Below, piece after piece: positions 17,670 to 31,161 of a DNA stretch of 64,000 nucleotides (position 1 is its first letter; each line of letters begins with the position of its first letter). The notes beneath the pieces are model-generated. The model saw only the letters and a list, made by a program, of their open reading frames with translations, ran no database searches and was not told the origin of the DNA. Location of the stretch: assembly GCA_034766995.1 (NCBI GenBank), contig CM068313.1, forward strand, positions 17,813,012 through 17,877,011, read 5' to 3'. This DNA comes from Acanthacorydalis orientalis (lineage: Eukaryota; Arthropoda; Insecta; Megaloptera; Corydalidae). The position numbers and the translations under genes were made by a program.

Positions 17670-17923
17670 AGTTGAACACGCGCTCTCAGCAATACATCAC
17701 TCGTGGTTGTGATTTAGTAGAACAATTAAGTTGTTCTTTTCAATTTACTGTCATTTGTACGTAATTGCGTACTAGTAGCATTTCTTTTGAAATCACGTGC
17801 GATTTGAATGCATTTTTTGCTTCTATGGATTTCCAGTGTCAAAAAATTTTAATTAAAAATTTTTACAAAATGTGTTTATCTTTTAATTAAAAGTGAAAAA
17901 TATATACACTCCGTTCAGTATAG
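17670..17923 (+). promoter_or_regulatory. Candidate core promoter and non-coding first exon of the secreted-protein gene
   Basis: A balanced-composition block starts at an arthropod initiator-like TCAGTT (A at 17670) and runs to a perfect donor GTGAGT at 17924-17929. The first coding exon downstream (22930-23119) has an acceptor but too short a leader to be a natural 5' end, so an upstream leader exon is expected. No TATA box is obvious. This is inference; transcript data would settle it. Confidence 0.45.
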
Positions 17924-17957
17924 GTGAGTAATTTTATATAATATTTAATTATTTCTG

Positions 17958-17959
<2 letters not shown>

Positions 17960-18013
<54 letters not shown>
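17960..18013. repeat. (TA)n microsatellite
   Basis: Pure TA run ending in TATGCACGTGTG. Confidence 0.95.
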
Positions 18014-18017
<4 letters not shown>

Positions 18018-18265
18018 GTGTGTTTGCCAGTTAATACTGTTTTGTATTTATTAATGTAGACAATTTTATAGTACAAATCTGTCTTTAAAATTAAAGTTAT
18101 TTAAGTAATATTTAAATAAAAATATGAAGGGTTTGTATGAAATGTTTTTCTTCGTATATTTCTATAACATTTTGTTATATATTATCATTATAATGAAATA
18201 TATTTTTTCGATTAAAACTACTTAAAAATGGCAATGCATTCAAATACACATACATACATACGTGC

Positions 18266-18267
<2 letters not shown>

Positions 18268-18315
<48 letters not shown>

Positions 18316-18321
18316 ATTAAA

Positions 18322-18372
<51 letters not shown>
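18268..18372. repeat. Paired (TA)n microsatellites
   Basis: Two TA runs separated by about 14 bp of unique sequence. Confidence 0.95.
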
Positions 18373-18374
<2 letters not shown>

Positions 18375-18881
18375 TATACACATATTTAACTAATCCAATT
18401 AAAAAGCGTAATTACAATTTTATAATTAACACTGTTGCTGTGTTTAAAATAAACGAGTTATAATTTCTTTCAAAAACACAATTAATTGTATATGAATTAA
18501 TTGTATTTCATAAATTTATGTACTTAATAATTAATTCATAGGATAATTACAGCATCAAAACAATATCTTTTTTATTAATGATCTAATCAAGTAAACAAAT
18601 TATCAATGATATACAACAAAAAATAATGAAAATGTAAACATTGAACTCCTTAAATATTTTTCTATGATTGAATCGAGCCTCGCGTATTTGTCATATTAAC
18701 ACAGTTTTTGCTTTTTTCAGTGTCAAGGTAAAAACTTGCAAATTTAATTATCTCTTCAATTTAATAAATAGAAAATAATAGTATCAGTATATTTATATCC
18801 GTACAATAAATTTAGGTAATCATTTCATGCCGTATTACTGTAAAACCAGTAAGGTTAATATTTCAACGGTATAGTGTGGTA

Positions 18882-18946
18882 TATAAAAGGTAATGCAAAT
18901 GGAAGCATAACTAATTTTAGTTCTATGCCTGTCAGTGTGTCAGTAT
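18882..18946 (+). promoter_or_regulatory. Possible alternative TATA-containing promoter
   Basis: TATAAAAG (18882-18889) is followed at once by a perfect octamer ATGCAAAT (18893-18900). Two TCAGT initiator-like words lie at 18932 and 18940, with a GTATAC donor-like site near 18977. The TATA-to-initiator distance (about 52 bp) is longer than usual, which weakens the case. Confidence 0.25.
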
Positions 18947-20079
18947 CACAATATAGTGCACATTTAGTACTTAAGGTATACCGTTAAAATTCAGCTTTGG
19001 TCGAATTCACTGACGACTGTTTCTCTGCAAAATATGTTTTAATTATGTATATATCTCAATTGTTGTTTGATGGCGTTTAATAAAACTGATTATATTTCAT
19101 CGCACGATCCACATGCACAAAATATTACAATAATCAAAGTAAAATACAAAACAGGCATATATTTTTAAATAGCGTAACAATAGAAATTTAAAAATAATGT
19201 AATTATATTATTTTCATTTTTAGTATGCTTCGTTCCCCTATATGATTCAATGCTTGTAAAAAACAAAAGAAGTTCCATCAATATTATTTTAATTTTATTA
19301 TTTTTATTCAGTGTATCATGAAATTTAATAAAAATTCACTCTATTTAGTAAGAAACAGTGACAACAAAAAAATCGGAATTTTGATACTAAGAATTTTAAT
19401 TTTATAAGGCTTTGGGTAAACAATCAACAATATTTTTATGATCTTATATATCCTAAGTTAAACTTCAGCTAAAATATACAAAATTATAATAATTAAATTC
19501 AAATACTTATTATTAATTTATTATTATCTCACAAAAAGAACATAAAAATATTTATATTAATACTTTTTTAATAACGGAATATATTGAGCAACGCATTAAA
19601 AAAAATATATTATTTGTTATTTTAAAACATTATTTGTCATGAAAACTAGTACAAATATAAGGATAAAAAATATAATTATTTAGTAAAGTATGTTCCTCTT
19701 TGAGTACATTCACCTAGTCCTCTATTTTTTATAATTCAATTACGGTTTGTGTTAATATATCTTTTTTATATATGTATGGGACATTATTGATATATATATA
19801 TATATATATGAATGTTCGTGTGATTATAAAAGGAAATAAAAAAGAACGAAATAAAATGATAACCAGTATAATATGTTAATTCTGTGGTAAAATAAAGTAA
19901 AAGCGATAATTACATTGTTATAATTGCTTAAAAATTCAGTACAATTTCTTGTATTTCTCGTTTTGTTTAGGATATTTAAGTTAAAATAACAATAGAAACA
20001 GAATTGTAAAATGTTCTATAAAAACTCATTTGCGCTAGTTAATTTTTACAATTGTGCTCTACATATACATAGTAAGTAT

Positions 20080-20183
<104 letters not shown>

Positions 20184-20331
20184 TTGTACGATTAAAAAAC
20201 TGAACTTGTTCATTCATATTATATTTAATAACGTTATTTATATACTAAATTTAATTATTAATATACTGTAATATATATAAAACCAAATACACATGTTAAT
20301 GTTTTTGATTCAATTTGATTTTTATTTTACC

Positions 20332-20392
20332 ATTAATTAATGTAAAAATAATCATGTTATTAATTAATTAATGTAAAAATAATCATGTTATT
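20332..20392 (+). repeat. 31-bp tandem duplication
   Basis: Two copies of a unit beginning ATTAATTAATG and ending ATCATGTTATT start at 20332 and 20363 and are identical over 30 bp. Confidence 0.85.
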
Positions 20393-20750
20393 TTGTAAAA
20401 AAATAAATTATATATTTCTAAAAAACACCTCTGGATAAAAAAATACCCTACACGTAGAAAATATATCAAAAAGCTTGCGTGTACACTCTAAGATTTAATT
20501 TTACATAACAAGAGAACATACCGTAATTAATAACATTTACAATAAATCAGTATAATTACTTTCTTGCAGAAAGTATTTCAAAATAACCTAAAAGTTCTGT
20601 TTGAGATAAAGGTTTTAACAGTATTTCTTTAAATATTTTTTACATATCATACTATCAAATATAATTATAATAATATAGTGGTGTTAGAATAGATAAAATA
20701 GAAACAAGTTTATTTTTCAACGTTTCAATTATTTATAAAAACAAAAGTAG

Positions 20751-20784
<34 letters not shown>

Positions 20785-21299
20785 TAAGTATGTATTAGAA
20801 TATAATATAGGCACATTTTTAAATGTCCAAAAGATCAGAATATTTTAGAGGATTCGCTTAATGCCAGAATAATGTGACTCCGATTCGCTTAGGTTAGTTC
20901 TGTTTCATTTGGTTAATCAAGCTTATCTTAATTCAAGTCTCCATAACAATAATGTCCTACTATTCTACAAAGAATTAGAATCTTTATACCCAAAATAATT
21001 CATAATTTAAAGCGACTTTTTTATATAAACAAGATACCACTTGACCACGTGTGTTAATTAATACAATTAACTTCTTACTCTCGATTGCAGTCATATTGTA
21101 TAGTTTATCTTAATGTTTGTATTTTTATATACACACAATAAATGATCTTTTGATCTTTTTTATGACGTTGAGTTGCTTTTCATATTGTCATTAATTAATT
21201 CGAATAAAACATTGATAGATATATTTTTTAATACAATCAGTTATATTTTTAATAAAATTGTACAATAAATTATGTTTTCAGTTTTGTTTAAAATGTTTA

Positions 21300-21301
<2 letters not shown>

Positions 21302-21349
<48 letters not shown>
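21302..21349. repeat. (TA)n microsatellite
   Basis: Pure TA run. Confidence 0.95.
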
Positions 21350-21353
<4 letters not shown>

Positions 21354-21483
21354 GTTTAGTCACGTCCGTATTTAATTTCATAAGTCAACATTTTTCTATT
21401 TTGAATCATTCTTTCACTTTTAGAAAATAATTTACATTTACACAAATTTCTAATACTGAAGAAATCCTTAATATAACACATAC

Positions 21484-21487
<4 letters not shown>

Positions 21488-21532
<45 letters not shown>

Positions 21533-21541
21533 AGTGGGTGT
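21488..21541. repeat. Compound (TA)n(TG)n microsatellite
   Basis: TA run followed by TG/GAGTG repeats. Confidence 0.95.
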
Positions 21542-21851
21542 GTGTTCGCGTGTATACATGTGTAGTGCCGGTATAGAAAAAATGGTTTATATAATAACAC
21601 CATTTTAAAATGAATACAAAATGTGGGACAATAGCATTCTACATGAATCATGAAACAAATTCTTCAAGAATCTCTGCTGTTCCAAGAATGCAGATGAATA
21701 ATAATATAGAAAGTATTTACTCTTAAATTTATTTGTTTCCGTTATTGTTAACTAGTACATTGTATTGTTTTGTCCGCATATTCTAGATTCATGCTATTTG
21801 CTTTTTAGATAAAATAAAGTACTCAATTTAAATATATAATATATACGTGTA

Positions 21852-21887
<36 letters not shown>

Positions 21888-22083
21888 TATATATAAATTG
21901 ACAGATATCGAACAGATGTGTTTTATAAATGTTATATATATACTTATTGTTATATTAATATTAATGAAAATAATGACATTGTTTGTTAATAACTTATCCT
22001 AATTTTGTTAGTAAATTATGTTTATCGTTCATAATAATTGTATTTGCCTCGCTTATATAATACAAAATTTATTAAGTTAAATA

Positions 22084-22140
22084 TCATCATCATTATCGTC
22101 AGCCTCTGTCAATCCACTGCTGGATAAAGGTCGGATCCAT
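22084..22140 (+). mobile_element. Probable RTE-type LINE 3'-end relic
   Basis: CATCATCATCAT-type simple repeat next to CAGCCTCTGTCAATCCACTG and CTGGATAAAGG. This resembles the well-known conserved 3' tail of insect RTE-like retroposons, in which a CAGCC word precedes TCCACTGCTGGA and AAAGG-type words. Only the tail is present. Confidence 0.4.
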
Positions 22141-22141
22141 G

Positions 22142-22145
<4 letters not shown>

Positions 22146-22228
<83 letters not shown>
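22146..22228. repeat. Compound (TA)n(TG)n microsatellite
   Basis: TA run of about 50 bp then a TG run of about 30 bp, immediately after the LINE-tail relic. Confidence 0.95.
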
Positions 22229-22610
22229 CAAGGGAACATTATTATATTTATTTTTATATCTTAAGTTTTTATAACTTAATTATTATATTCAACAATAACT
22301 TGTAATAACATAGGCGCAAGCAATACCTACACGTACTTCCCATTTGTATTATAACGGTTATTCGGGGTCAATATCAAGGCCATTACCTACGCAGGTGAAT
22401 GTTTTCAAGGCTACAAGTTAGAACTGACCTATTTATAAAGAAAACATGAAATATGATTCTGAATAACAAACGCACGTGCCTCAAATTTCATAATTAATTT
22501 AAAATTTATTAAGTTGTATTATATTAAATTAAGAATAAAACAGGTATCAATAATACAAATAACAACAAAAGTTAACATAATACATAAGTTTTAAGAATAA
22601 CGTATTATAT

Positions 22611-22613
<3 letters not shown>

Positions 22614-22669
<56 letters not shown>
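22614..22669. repeat. (TA)n microsatellite
   Basis: Pure TA run, about 260 bp upstream of the first coding exon of the secreted-protein gene. Confidence 0.95.
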
Positions 22670-22672
<3 letters not shown>

Positions 22673-22841
22673 TATACTGATTTTTATGTTATCCTTTTTA
22701 TTTAGTTCTATACAATTTATTCATATTTCAAACTTCGAAAAAAGTATAGAAAAAATAATTCACTTTTTAAATATATACATTTTTTGACAGATTTTAAATA
22801 TACGGGAAAAAATACAAAAATCTCTTTATTTTCGATTTAGA

Positions 22842-22847
<6 letters not shown>

Positions 22848-22901
<54 letters not shown>
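22848..22901. repeat. (TA)n microsatellite next to a splice acceptor
   Basis: Pure TA run ending about 28 bp before the acceptor AG at 22928-22929. Confidence 0.95.
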
Positions 22902-22906
<5 letters not shown>

Positions 22907-22957
22907 TAATTATTTTAATTACTTTTCAGAAATTCTGCACAAAAATATTACTTCACA

Positions 22958-23437
22958 ATGAAGTGCTTTAACATGATACTATTCGCTATTATTCTTATAT
23001 CAATAATGAACAATGTACAAGGAGCAGCACTTATGGGAGGACACTTTGACAATATAAATCGTACAGCTATAGTCAATTTACAAACAAATAACGAAGATAC
23101 AAATTTGATCAAGTTGAAGGTATTTCCAAATAAAATTTAATATTTATTACATGTATTTCTTATTAAAGTGGAATGTGGGTTTCTTGAAAATGGGATTATA
23201 GCATGACTGGTTTTATCGTGGAGTGTGTATTGTGTACTCTACAATAAAACAATCGTGGAATACACCTTTCATCGTAAAGTATCTATACATCAGTTTACTA
23301 TTGTTTTTAATTCTTTACAGTATCCTAGAAATCTTGCATTTTTTACTTCTTCTTCATGTAAAATTGTGATAAAAAAACGCATTAGCATAAAAAGGCTATT
23401 TTTTGCAAATATAAAATAAATTTGTAGATATAAAATA

Positions 23438-23490
<53 letters not shown>

Positions 23491-26400
23491 TTAAAATGTT
23501 AACAATTAAAAATATTGATTTACATTTTAGGATTCTGAAAATACGGAAAATGACAGTTCCAGCTTGTTATTAAGGGGTTATAGTCTTCCCAATCATTTAT
23601 TTAATGATGGAAAACCATTTTATGTCGATAAAGATCCCTTAACGGGGGCAATCGATTTTAATAGTAAAACTTCGGCAGATGAGACAGATTATAATAATGA
23701 CAGCAATTTGCCAAAAGAAAATGATAGTATTGATAGAAAAGATAGTAATATAGGAAGCTACACAAAAAACGATATGAATAAAATATCACCAAATTTTCAC
23801 GATTACTTAAATTTACCTGTTAAATACACATCAACAAAATATACGTATCCTTTAATATCCAGTTCATACGCAAATATGAAGATTCAAGGAAACAATAAAA
23901 ACAATATATACAATCACAAAGACTATAAGATTACTACATATAAACCACCGACATATTTTTCATCTACAGCCGCTTACACTTCTAAACCATACACAACTAC
24001 AACAAGTAGCCTGAAGACTATGCAAACGACTGAAAAGGCAATTATAACTTCTACAGAAAAAACTAGCAGTTTACTGAGTGATCTCTTTGACGTATTCAAT
24101 ATTGATAGCTTTGCAGACGATTCAAGTGCTAACACTGACAAGTCTGCCGTTCTAAATGAGTCTGTTTCAGTTGAAAACACTAAAGAACAGAATATTGTAG
24201 ATCATAATGTTCAAACAAATACTAAACATTTAAATTTCAACAGCAGTAGTTTTGTAAACAATGGTATGACGATGGATACACTATCAGATGACAATTTTCA
24301 ACACAACGAATCTTCGAATTCTTTTACCAATCGTGATTTTAATAATTCGCTTTTAAACAATACTCACTCGACAGAATTTAATATCGAAAATATGGGCGAA
24401 CATTCTGATGAAGACTTATATAATGATTATGAATATGACACAACTGCTTTAGATAACGATACAAACAATGAAAGTAGTAGCTATATTAATAAAAATGAGG
24501 CCGAGTCCTCACCTGAAGATTATTGGAATCCATATATCGATAATTATTTCGATGAAAAACAAAATAATTCCCGTGATCAACTGCATGCAAATCAAAATTT
24601 TATGCCAACTTTAAAGCCCGCAAATAAGGAACCAGAATACTTGAAACAAAATATAAATAATAAATACAATATAAAATATTACAATCAAAATAACAATTCA
24701 CAAAGTGAATATAACATTAAAGATGAAAATATGGATATTAATAACGATAGCCAAGTTCAAAAGTCGCCTAAGAATGAATACAATCAGTATCATACAAATG
24801 AATGGAGTGCAAAAGTAGTTTTTCCAGACGAAAATAAAAATACTGATAATTATAAAACGGAAAGTAATATCTATGAAAATAATTTAAATAAAAATTATAT
24901 TAATAATAAAAAATATGGTGATAAGTATGCATACAAAACTATCGAGTTAAATACCAATAACGATGTAAAACCAGTTGAACATTTGAATAAAACACATGTA
25001 GTTTTTCAAAATGAAGTACCATCAATACCAATAGCTACATCGCTACCATTAGGAATAAATCATCCTGGTAAAAATCCCATCATAGCTTTTTCACACAATT
25101 TAAGAGAACAATTGAATAATGAACGCGTTACATTGGCGCACACTACACACTTTCCATCTACACTGCCAACTATTGCATCAACAGCAAGACCAGAGAAATT
25201 CACTCCTGAATATAAAAAACCTTCAGAAACGTATATAAATTTGTTTGGGAATATCAACAATAGAGGAGATCAAAGTGGAATTATTCCAAGTAAAAGTAAT
25301 ATACATATAGCGCCGAATCAAGACACGGTATCATTTGTAATTGGAAATCAACATGCAATAAATTCAGGTTATTTCATTGGAGGTGTCGAAAACGGAAATC
25401 AATACGACAACTCATTTTCGTATGCACAAAATAATTTACTTGCCAGTTCTCAAGATAATATTAATAACTTCTACAATGAACAAAATAATTCGCCTTCTGT
25501 AACGCACATGCCGACTATTATGTCTTCCAATAAACATTATGCAAGTCCTTTGATACTAGAAACAGTTAACTTAAATAATTCAAATATTTACGCTCAGACG
25601 AATAATATAAAGAATTCAGAAACAGTCTCTTTGCATATCAAACCAATTATTGGTTCAGAAGCTTCTGTTGGTATTGGAATTCCTCCTCATGGAATAAAAA
25701 CAATTCCAGGACAAGTAGTTGACGAAAAAATAGAATTAAATCAGGATAATATAGAGAAACTAGAAGGACCACTAACGAAAATAATATTTCCAAACAATGA
25801 AGCTGATCGAGTACCTACAACAGATTCAGTAGGAACATTCCATTTACAAAGTGAACAAAATATTATTAATTCAAATTCTGCTAGTCATTTGAGCCATTCA
25901 AATTTAAACTTGCCCGACAGAGAAATATTAAGCTTAAATTCAAAACCTATGTTTCACCAATTGCCCTCTGATTTAACACCTCCCGAAGAAACTGGCCAAC
26001 CTAACATAATAGGAAACTATCCAAAACCTCCATGGGACCCACGACCAGGACATTTTTTCAACGGTCGACCAGAATATGCTCGACCTTCACAATCGCTGGA
26101 TGCATTGAAAAGATTACAAAACAGGCCTCTTCCTAACATTCTTCCTCAGTTTCGTCCTAACGCAAAGGTATCTTATGGACATCATGTCGATAATGTCGGA
26201 ACTATTTCTCATAATATATATTTAAGGCAACAAAATCACCACCATGAACGACCAGTTGGTTTTTTTGAACATTTACAGCCACCTCCTCCTCCGAGAAAAA
26301 TTATTACTGAACATCTTCGAAAAAATTCCGAAATGAAACTTCACAGACATTCGATTGAATCAAACAAACGTATATCAAATGCTCATTTACCAAGATATCC

Positions 26401-27679
26401 AGTCAAACCGATTGAAAATATTGACTCTAAAGCGACGTCGCAAACAATTCAAGAACATTTAGGATTTTTACGAACTCCGCCAAAAATACCTCAAAGACAA
26501 ATTGCTAATCGAAGAAACGGAGATAATGATGTTCAAGAAGTAGCTACATTGCAGATGTTACAATCCAAACATGTAGATTCAGATATCGATAATAGATTAT
26601 TGGATCCATCAATTAACATTGCAAAAATAAATCCTGTCAATAATTCGCTTTATGTTGTTTATCCTGTTAATAGTTCCCCAATGCAATTAGATGTGTTGGA
26701 TACAGATAAACAAGAAACCGTTGTCATTGGGACAAGAGGTGAACAGCCATTACCTCCTTCTAAAATACATGATTCTATTACACAGCACGAAAAAAGTGAT
26801 CAAGATATTTTACTAACATTTGGAACACGAGATGATAAACCTATATTGAAGCCACAAACGCGACCAAATAATTTTCCAATTAAATCAGACTTTCCGTATC
26901 CATTAGAGCGTCCAGAAATATCAGATATTAATTTTAGAGAAAAGGAAAATAAAAACAATATAGAATTAAAAGCATTAAATAAAAAACACAATACACAAAA
27001 TTCATTGATTAAACTTAATAATCAATGGACAAACGCTGATGAAGATATTCAATCAAGAATAGTAAATTATAATAAAAATGTATATCAGGATCCTAACATT
27101 ATATCAGCAACGTTAAAATCTTTAACTGAGAAACCTATTGCAATAGCATATACTCCAACTGATTCGTCAATTAATATAAATAAATATAATGTTTATGATT
27201 CGCATTATTCTGATATAAGTAATAAAAAATCCGAATTTACAGTTAGTGCCACAATGCATACGCATCCACAATTAACACAAAGTATGAATAGCGATATCAA
27301 TAATGTAAATATATTAAGAAATACGGAAAGGAACGAAATTAGTAGTCATAGAATAAATTTAGAAACAGATGTAGATACAACTCACGTACCTATCAAATTA
27401 GATTTTCAAGCACCATTTCAAGCAAGTTTAAGCGTTGACTCACCGTTAGAAGGATGGTCTGTAATTAAATCGGAAAAAAATGACAACAAATCAAATGATG
27501 TAACCATTTCTAAACTGGAAGAAAATTCTAGTGAAGAAAATAAGGAATCTGTTGAAAATAAGGAAGAGTTTGACATTGAAAATTTCAAACCAGAACTTTA
27601 TGGCGGTTTCAAGCCAATATTTAGTTTTCCAGACAATGATAACACGACTCCTAAAGAGGCACTCGATCGGGAAGAATAA
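22958..27679 (+). CDS. Large secreted Asn/Ser-rich protein, function unknown
   Basis: Two coding exons, 22958-23119 (54 codons) and 23531-27679, join in phase 0 at AAG/GTATTT and TTTTAG/GAT to give 1436 aa. The N-terminus is a clear signal peptide (Lys, then a hydrophobic run, cut near VQG-A), so the protein should be secreted. The mature part shows no cysteine, no membrane span and no familiar domain. It is rich in Asn, Ser, Asp and Thr, with many NxS/T glycosylation sites and a Thr/Tyr/Pro patch early on. A Pro/His/Arg-rich part (about 880-1010) contains QPPPPPRK. A YVVYPVNSSP patch lies near 1093, a GTRGEQP/GTRDDKP pair near 1120 and 1150, and the tail is acidic. It may be an extracellular-matrix or cuticle-type disordered protein, but that is only composition-based. 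Possible poly(A) signals are at 27763 and 28319. Confidence 0.85.
23120..23530 (+). other. Intron of the secreted-protein gene
   Basis: 411-bp GT-AG intron containing a (TA)n tract at 23443-23487. Reading through the donor would give only six more codons before a stop. Confidence 0.85.
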
Positions 27680-27762
27680 CCGTTGATTTATATTAATTTG
27701 AAAAGTGATATTTTTTTAAAAAGGATACTTTTTTTAAAGGCTGAATTTTAATATTATGTTGT

Positions 27763-27768
27763 ATTAAA
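27763..27768 (+). terminator. Candidate poly(A) signal (ATTAAA)
   Basis: Variant hexamer 84 nt after the stop codon of the secreted-protein gene. A canonical AATAAA lies further down at 28319-28324. Confidence 0.3.
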
Positions 27769-27769
27769 C

Positions 27770-27989
27770 AAGATCGAATACCGACTTTTATGTAAACAAT
27801 TGAAGAAAAAAACTAACGCAACAATACATAAAATATAAAAAATCAGTGTCAATATTTAAATTTTAAGGTGACTTGAACATTAAATCGTTATAAAAATAAT
27901 TATAATTGGTTTTTGTCTACTTTGAATACTTACATTTGTATTCATAAATGTAAATCAAATATAAGTACCATGAAACTCATTATACTAAA

Positions 27990-28036
<47 letters not shown>

Positions 28037-29780
28037 TGTATATAAGAAAATATTTGTTTACTTACGAATTCTCATGTGCATTATTTATAGTATTATTATT
28101 CGATAAATAATTGTCTGGTGATTGAGTTGGGAAAAAAGTACTTAAATCCTATATATGTATAAAACTGCATATTTTAAGTCTAGTCGATACTAGATACGTT
28201 ATTCCCTAACAATGTGTCCGAAAAGTATACATTCAGATCAGAACAGTTTAGATTCTGTATATATAAAACTTCTATTCACTTTACAAATATGTGAAGACAT
28301 ATTTTGAAACTGTATCACAATAAAATTATAATGTATTTTATTTCCCATCTGAATCTAAAAACCACTCATCAAACACCATATTCCAAAAACCAAGATCCAC
28401 CCTCCTTTCTTACTCCCGGACGAAAAATTATATGGCTTAGAAACCGAAACCATCAACCTCCCTCCCCCCTACCAACCAATGGCATTGTATATTTACATCG
28501 TAACCATATTCAACAAACAATAAAATACTTTTTGATTTATATATACAAATTTACAGTATAAATTCCTGTCACACTTGTTTTGACAGAGATGCAAGAACAC
28601 TAGTGATATGAACGCGCGACTGGAGTTTGGAACAAAATTAGTTTATATATTGTTTCCACACGAAATTTATATGCTATTTGGATACATTGTTTAAGCAAAA
28701 TATGTGGTGTGGACTATAGTGTAATATTAACATAATTCAAAGAATATAATTAATCATTTCTGTTATAAAATGTATATTTTTATAATTAATTATATAAATT
28801 ATTTTTCATTTTTTTAAAAAAAAACTATTTTAATTAAATGATAATATAATGATAAAATACTTAATAAAGTATTCGGAAAGACAAGATTTTATCAAAATAG
28901 ATCGACTTTATAGATATAATTATATTTTAAACCACCGTTGTAGAAACCTAATGAATGATTTTTTTCTGTCAATTTATATTTTTGGCACACATTTATGCGT
29001 GCGTGTGTGTATGTATCGTGTGTTTGTACACGAGTGTCAAAATGGTAACGCGAGTCTAATAATAACATTTATTTATTTCTATTTAATGTTATTTATCAAT
29101 ATTATCATTGACATATATTTTCAATGTAATATATATTAGTTTTCAATTATATGAATAGGAATTTATTATTAAAACAATAGATTTTTGATAATAGTAAATT
29201 TTCAAAATACACCAAATAAATACCAAATAGGTTTTCTATTCAAGCAAAATATGTATACTTATATAAATAGATGAATATATGAACATTTTTTTGTATTTAT
29301 TTAAAAAATCAATAAATATTTCCTTTGATATAAATTCAATAGTATTATTACTTAAACTAAAAATCCCATTTTTCTTTTCCCGTTCTTTCTTGCACACATA
29401 CAATATATTTATATATAATTTAAATCAAATGTTTTAATATATTTGATATATTTTTTTGTAATAAAATTAACCAATTCCCAGACAAGAAGTGAAGAAGTAT
29501 CCCATTTTTGAAAATCACACCAATGTGAGTAAAACCTTGATCTAAAAAAATAAGTTCAAGCAGAACTTGTATTTTTGTAAGTATCAACACCAATATAAGA
29601 GAATTAGAAGAGCTATTAGTTGCTATTGATGTGATTTTGAAGAAATCAAATAATTAACATATTTTATTATTCCTTGATTATATTCTTAAAAATAAAGAAT
29701 TAATAGTCTATATTTTTAAGTAAAAATAAGATTGCATAACTCCAAAGTTTTAATTGTTTACATATTATATTATATTTATA

Positions 29781-29817
<37 letters not shown>

Positions 29818-30730
29818 TGAAATAATTAACCTATTTTTCTTTGTTACTGTATACTGGATAAAATTATCTAGTAAAAAGAGTATCAAATTAAAAACAAACC
29901 AGTATTTTGTTGAAAATTACAAGTGCTAACACAATATATTTTTAAACTATATTATTTTCCATAAATACATTATTTTTTAAGTATAATTATTATTTACCTT
30001 AAAATCTTCACCTAAAAGAAAGTGTAATTATTAAAAATATATAATCTTCACCTACAACAAATTATTTTTTACTGAAAGAGAAAATCATCTGTACATATGT
30101 ACAAAAAACAATGAAATAAATAGAAAAAAAATGTAAACAAATTCATTAAACCTATAAAAAATATATAAGAAAATATATCTTCATTTTTGCTTCATAAATA
30201 TAAAGGCAATAACTAATAATAATATATATTAATAAGATATAGAACAATTAAACTGTTCAGTAGTGAGATACAATATTGATTAGACATTGCATGTTTTTAA
30301 TAAAAGCAATAAATTCATCTTAAATAGATATACATACAGCAAATCCTTGTATAACAATGATTTGATTTAACATGTTCAAAGAATTGTGACAATATTTTTT
30401 ACAGCACGACGTTTATAGCATGGGTTTATATATGTAAGAAGAATGAAATGAGATAAAAATCACGATTAAGATGTACATATGTTGTATATGTTTTAATTAT
30501 ATGCATGTCTTGCATTGCTATATCTAAAAATAAGCTCTATTTAATAAAACATTGAAATTCTGTCAGTAATCACTATGTAATATCTTTGAGTTGCCAAATT
30601 TATTTCATTCAAATTACATGATAATGATTTCTTATAATAAAACAATTTTAAAAGTTAAATATCTTAAAACTTACTTTTCAAAATATCTCACTGTGAGTTT
30701 GAGGTATAGATATGTAAGTATTATTAAAAT
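27770..30730. other. Convergent intergenic region
   Basis: Lies between the 3' ends of the plus-strand secreted-protein gene and the minus-strand intersectin gene. It is AT-rich, with a (TA)n tract at 27987-28033 and an unusual C-rich, G-poor stretch at about 28375-28490. Frames such as 28304-28561 and 28849-29139 have no recognisable features. No gene seen. Confidence 0.55.
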
Positions 30731-30732
30731 AA

Positions 30733-30738
30733 TTTATT
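30733..30738 (-). terminator. Dap160: Candidate poly(A) signal of intersectin
   Basis: AATAAA on the minus strand, about 425 nt after the stop at 31162-31164. A further copy is near 30598. Positional inference. Confidence 0.35.
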
Positions 30739-30942
30739 GTACATTTTGTAACTTCTATTGCTATATTAAATAAAAGTAAAGTACATAATTAAATGTTATT
30801 TTTTTTCATCTATAACACAATATAGTACTATAGGAATGATATAACACATTTCATGTGAACTTCGAACCTTGTATAACAAGGTTTCACACAATACAGTATT
30901 TTTGTGGAACCAGTTAACCATGCTATCAAGGGTTTGCTGTGT

Positions 30943-31012
30943 GTGTGTGTATATATATATATATGTATGTGTGTGTGTATGTGTGTATATATATTATATA
31001 TATGTGTGTGTG

Positions 31013-31065
<53 letters not shown>

Positions 31066-31075
31066 TTGTGCATGT
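30943..31075. repeat. (TG)n/(TA)n compound microsatellite in intersectin 3' region
   Basis: Alternating TG and TA runs within the likely 3' UTR, about 90 bp after the stop codon on the minus strand. Confidence 0.95.
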
Positions 31076-31161
31076 ATGTATTCAAATTGATAACACTTAT
31101 ATTTTAAAAAGCAGTGCTGAAAGATTAAAATGTTAGAGAAATGTTTTTAATTTGTACTCAA

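Noticed and set aside
23974..25260. Minus-strand frames within the secreted-protein exon
   Set aside because: Antisense shadows of the long coding exon.
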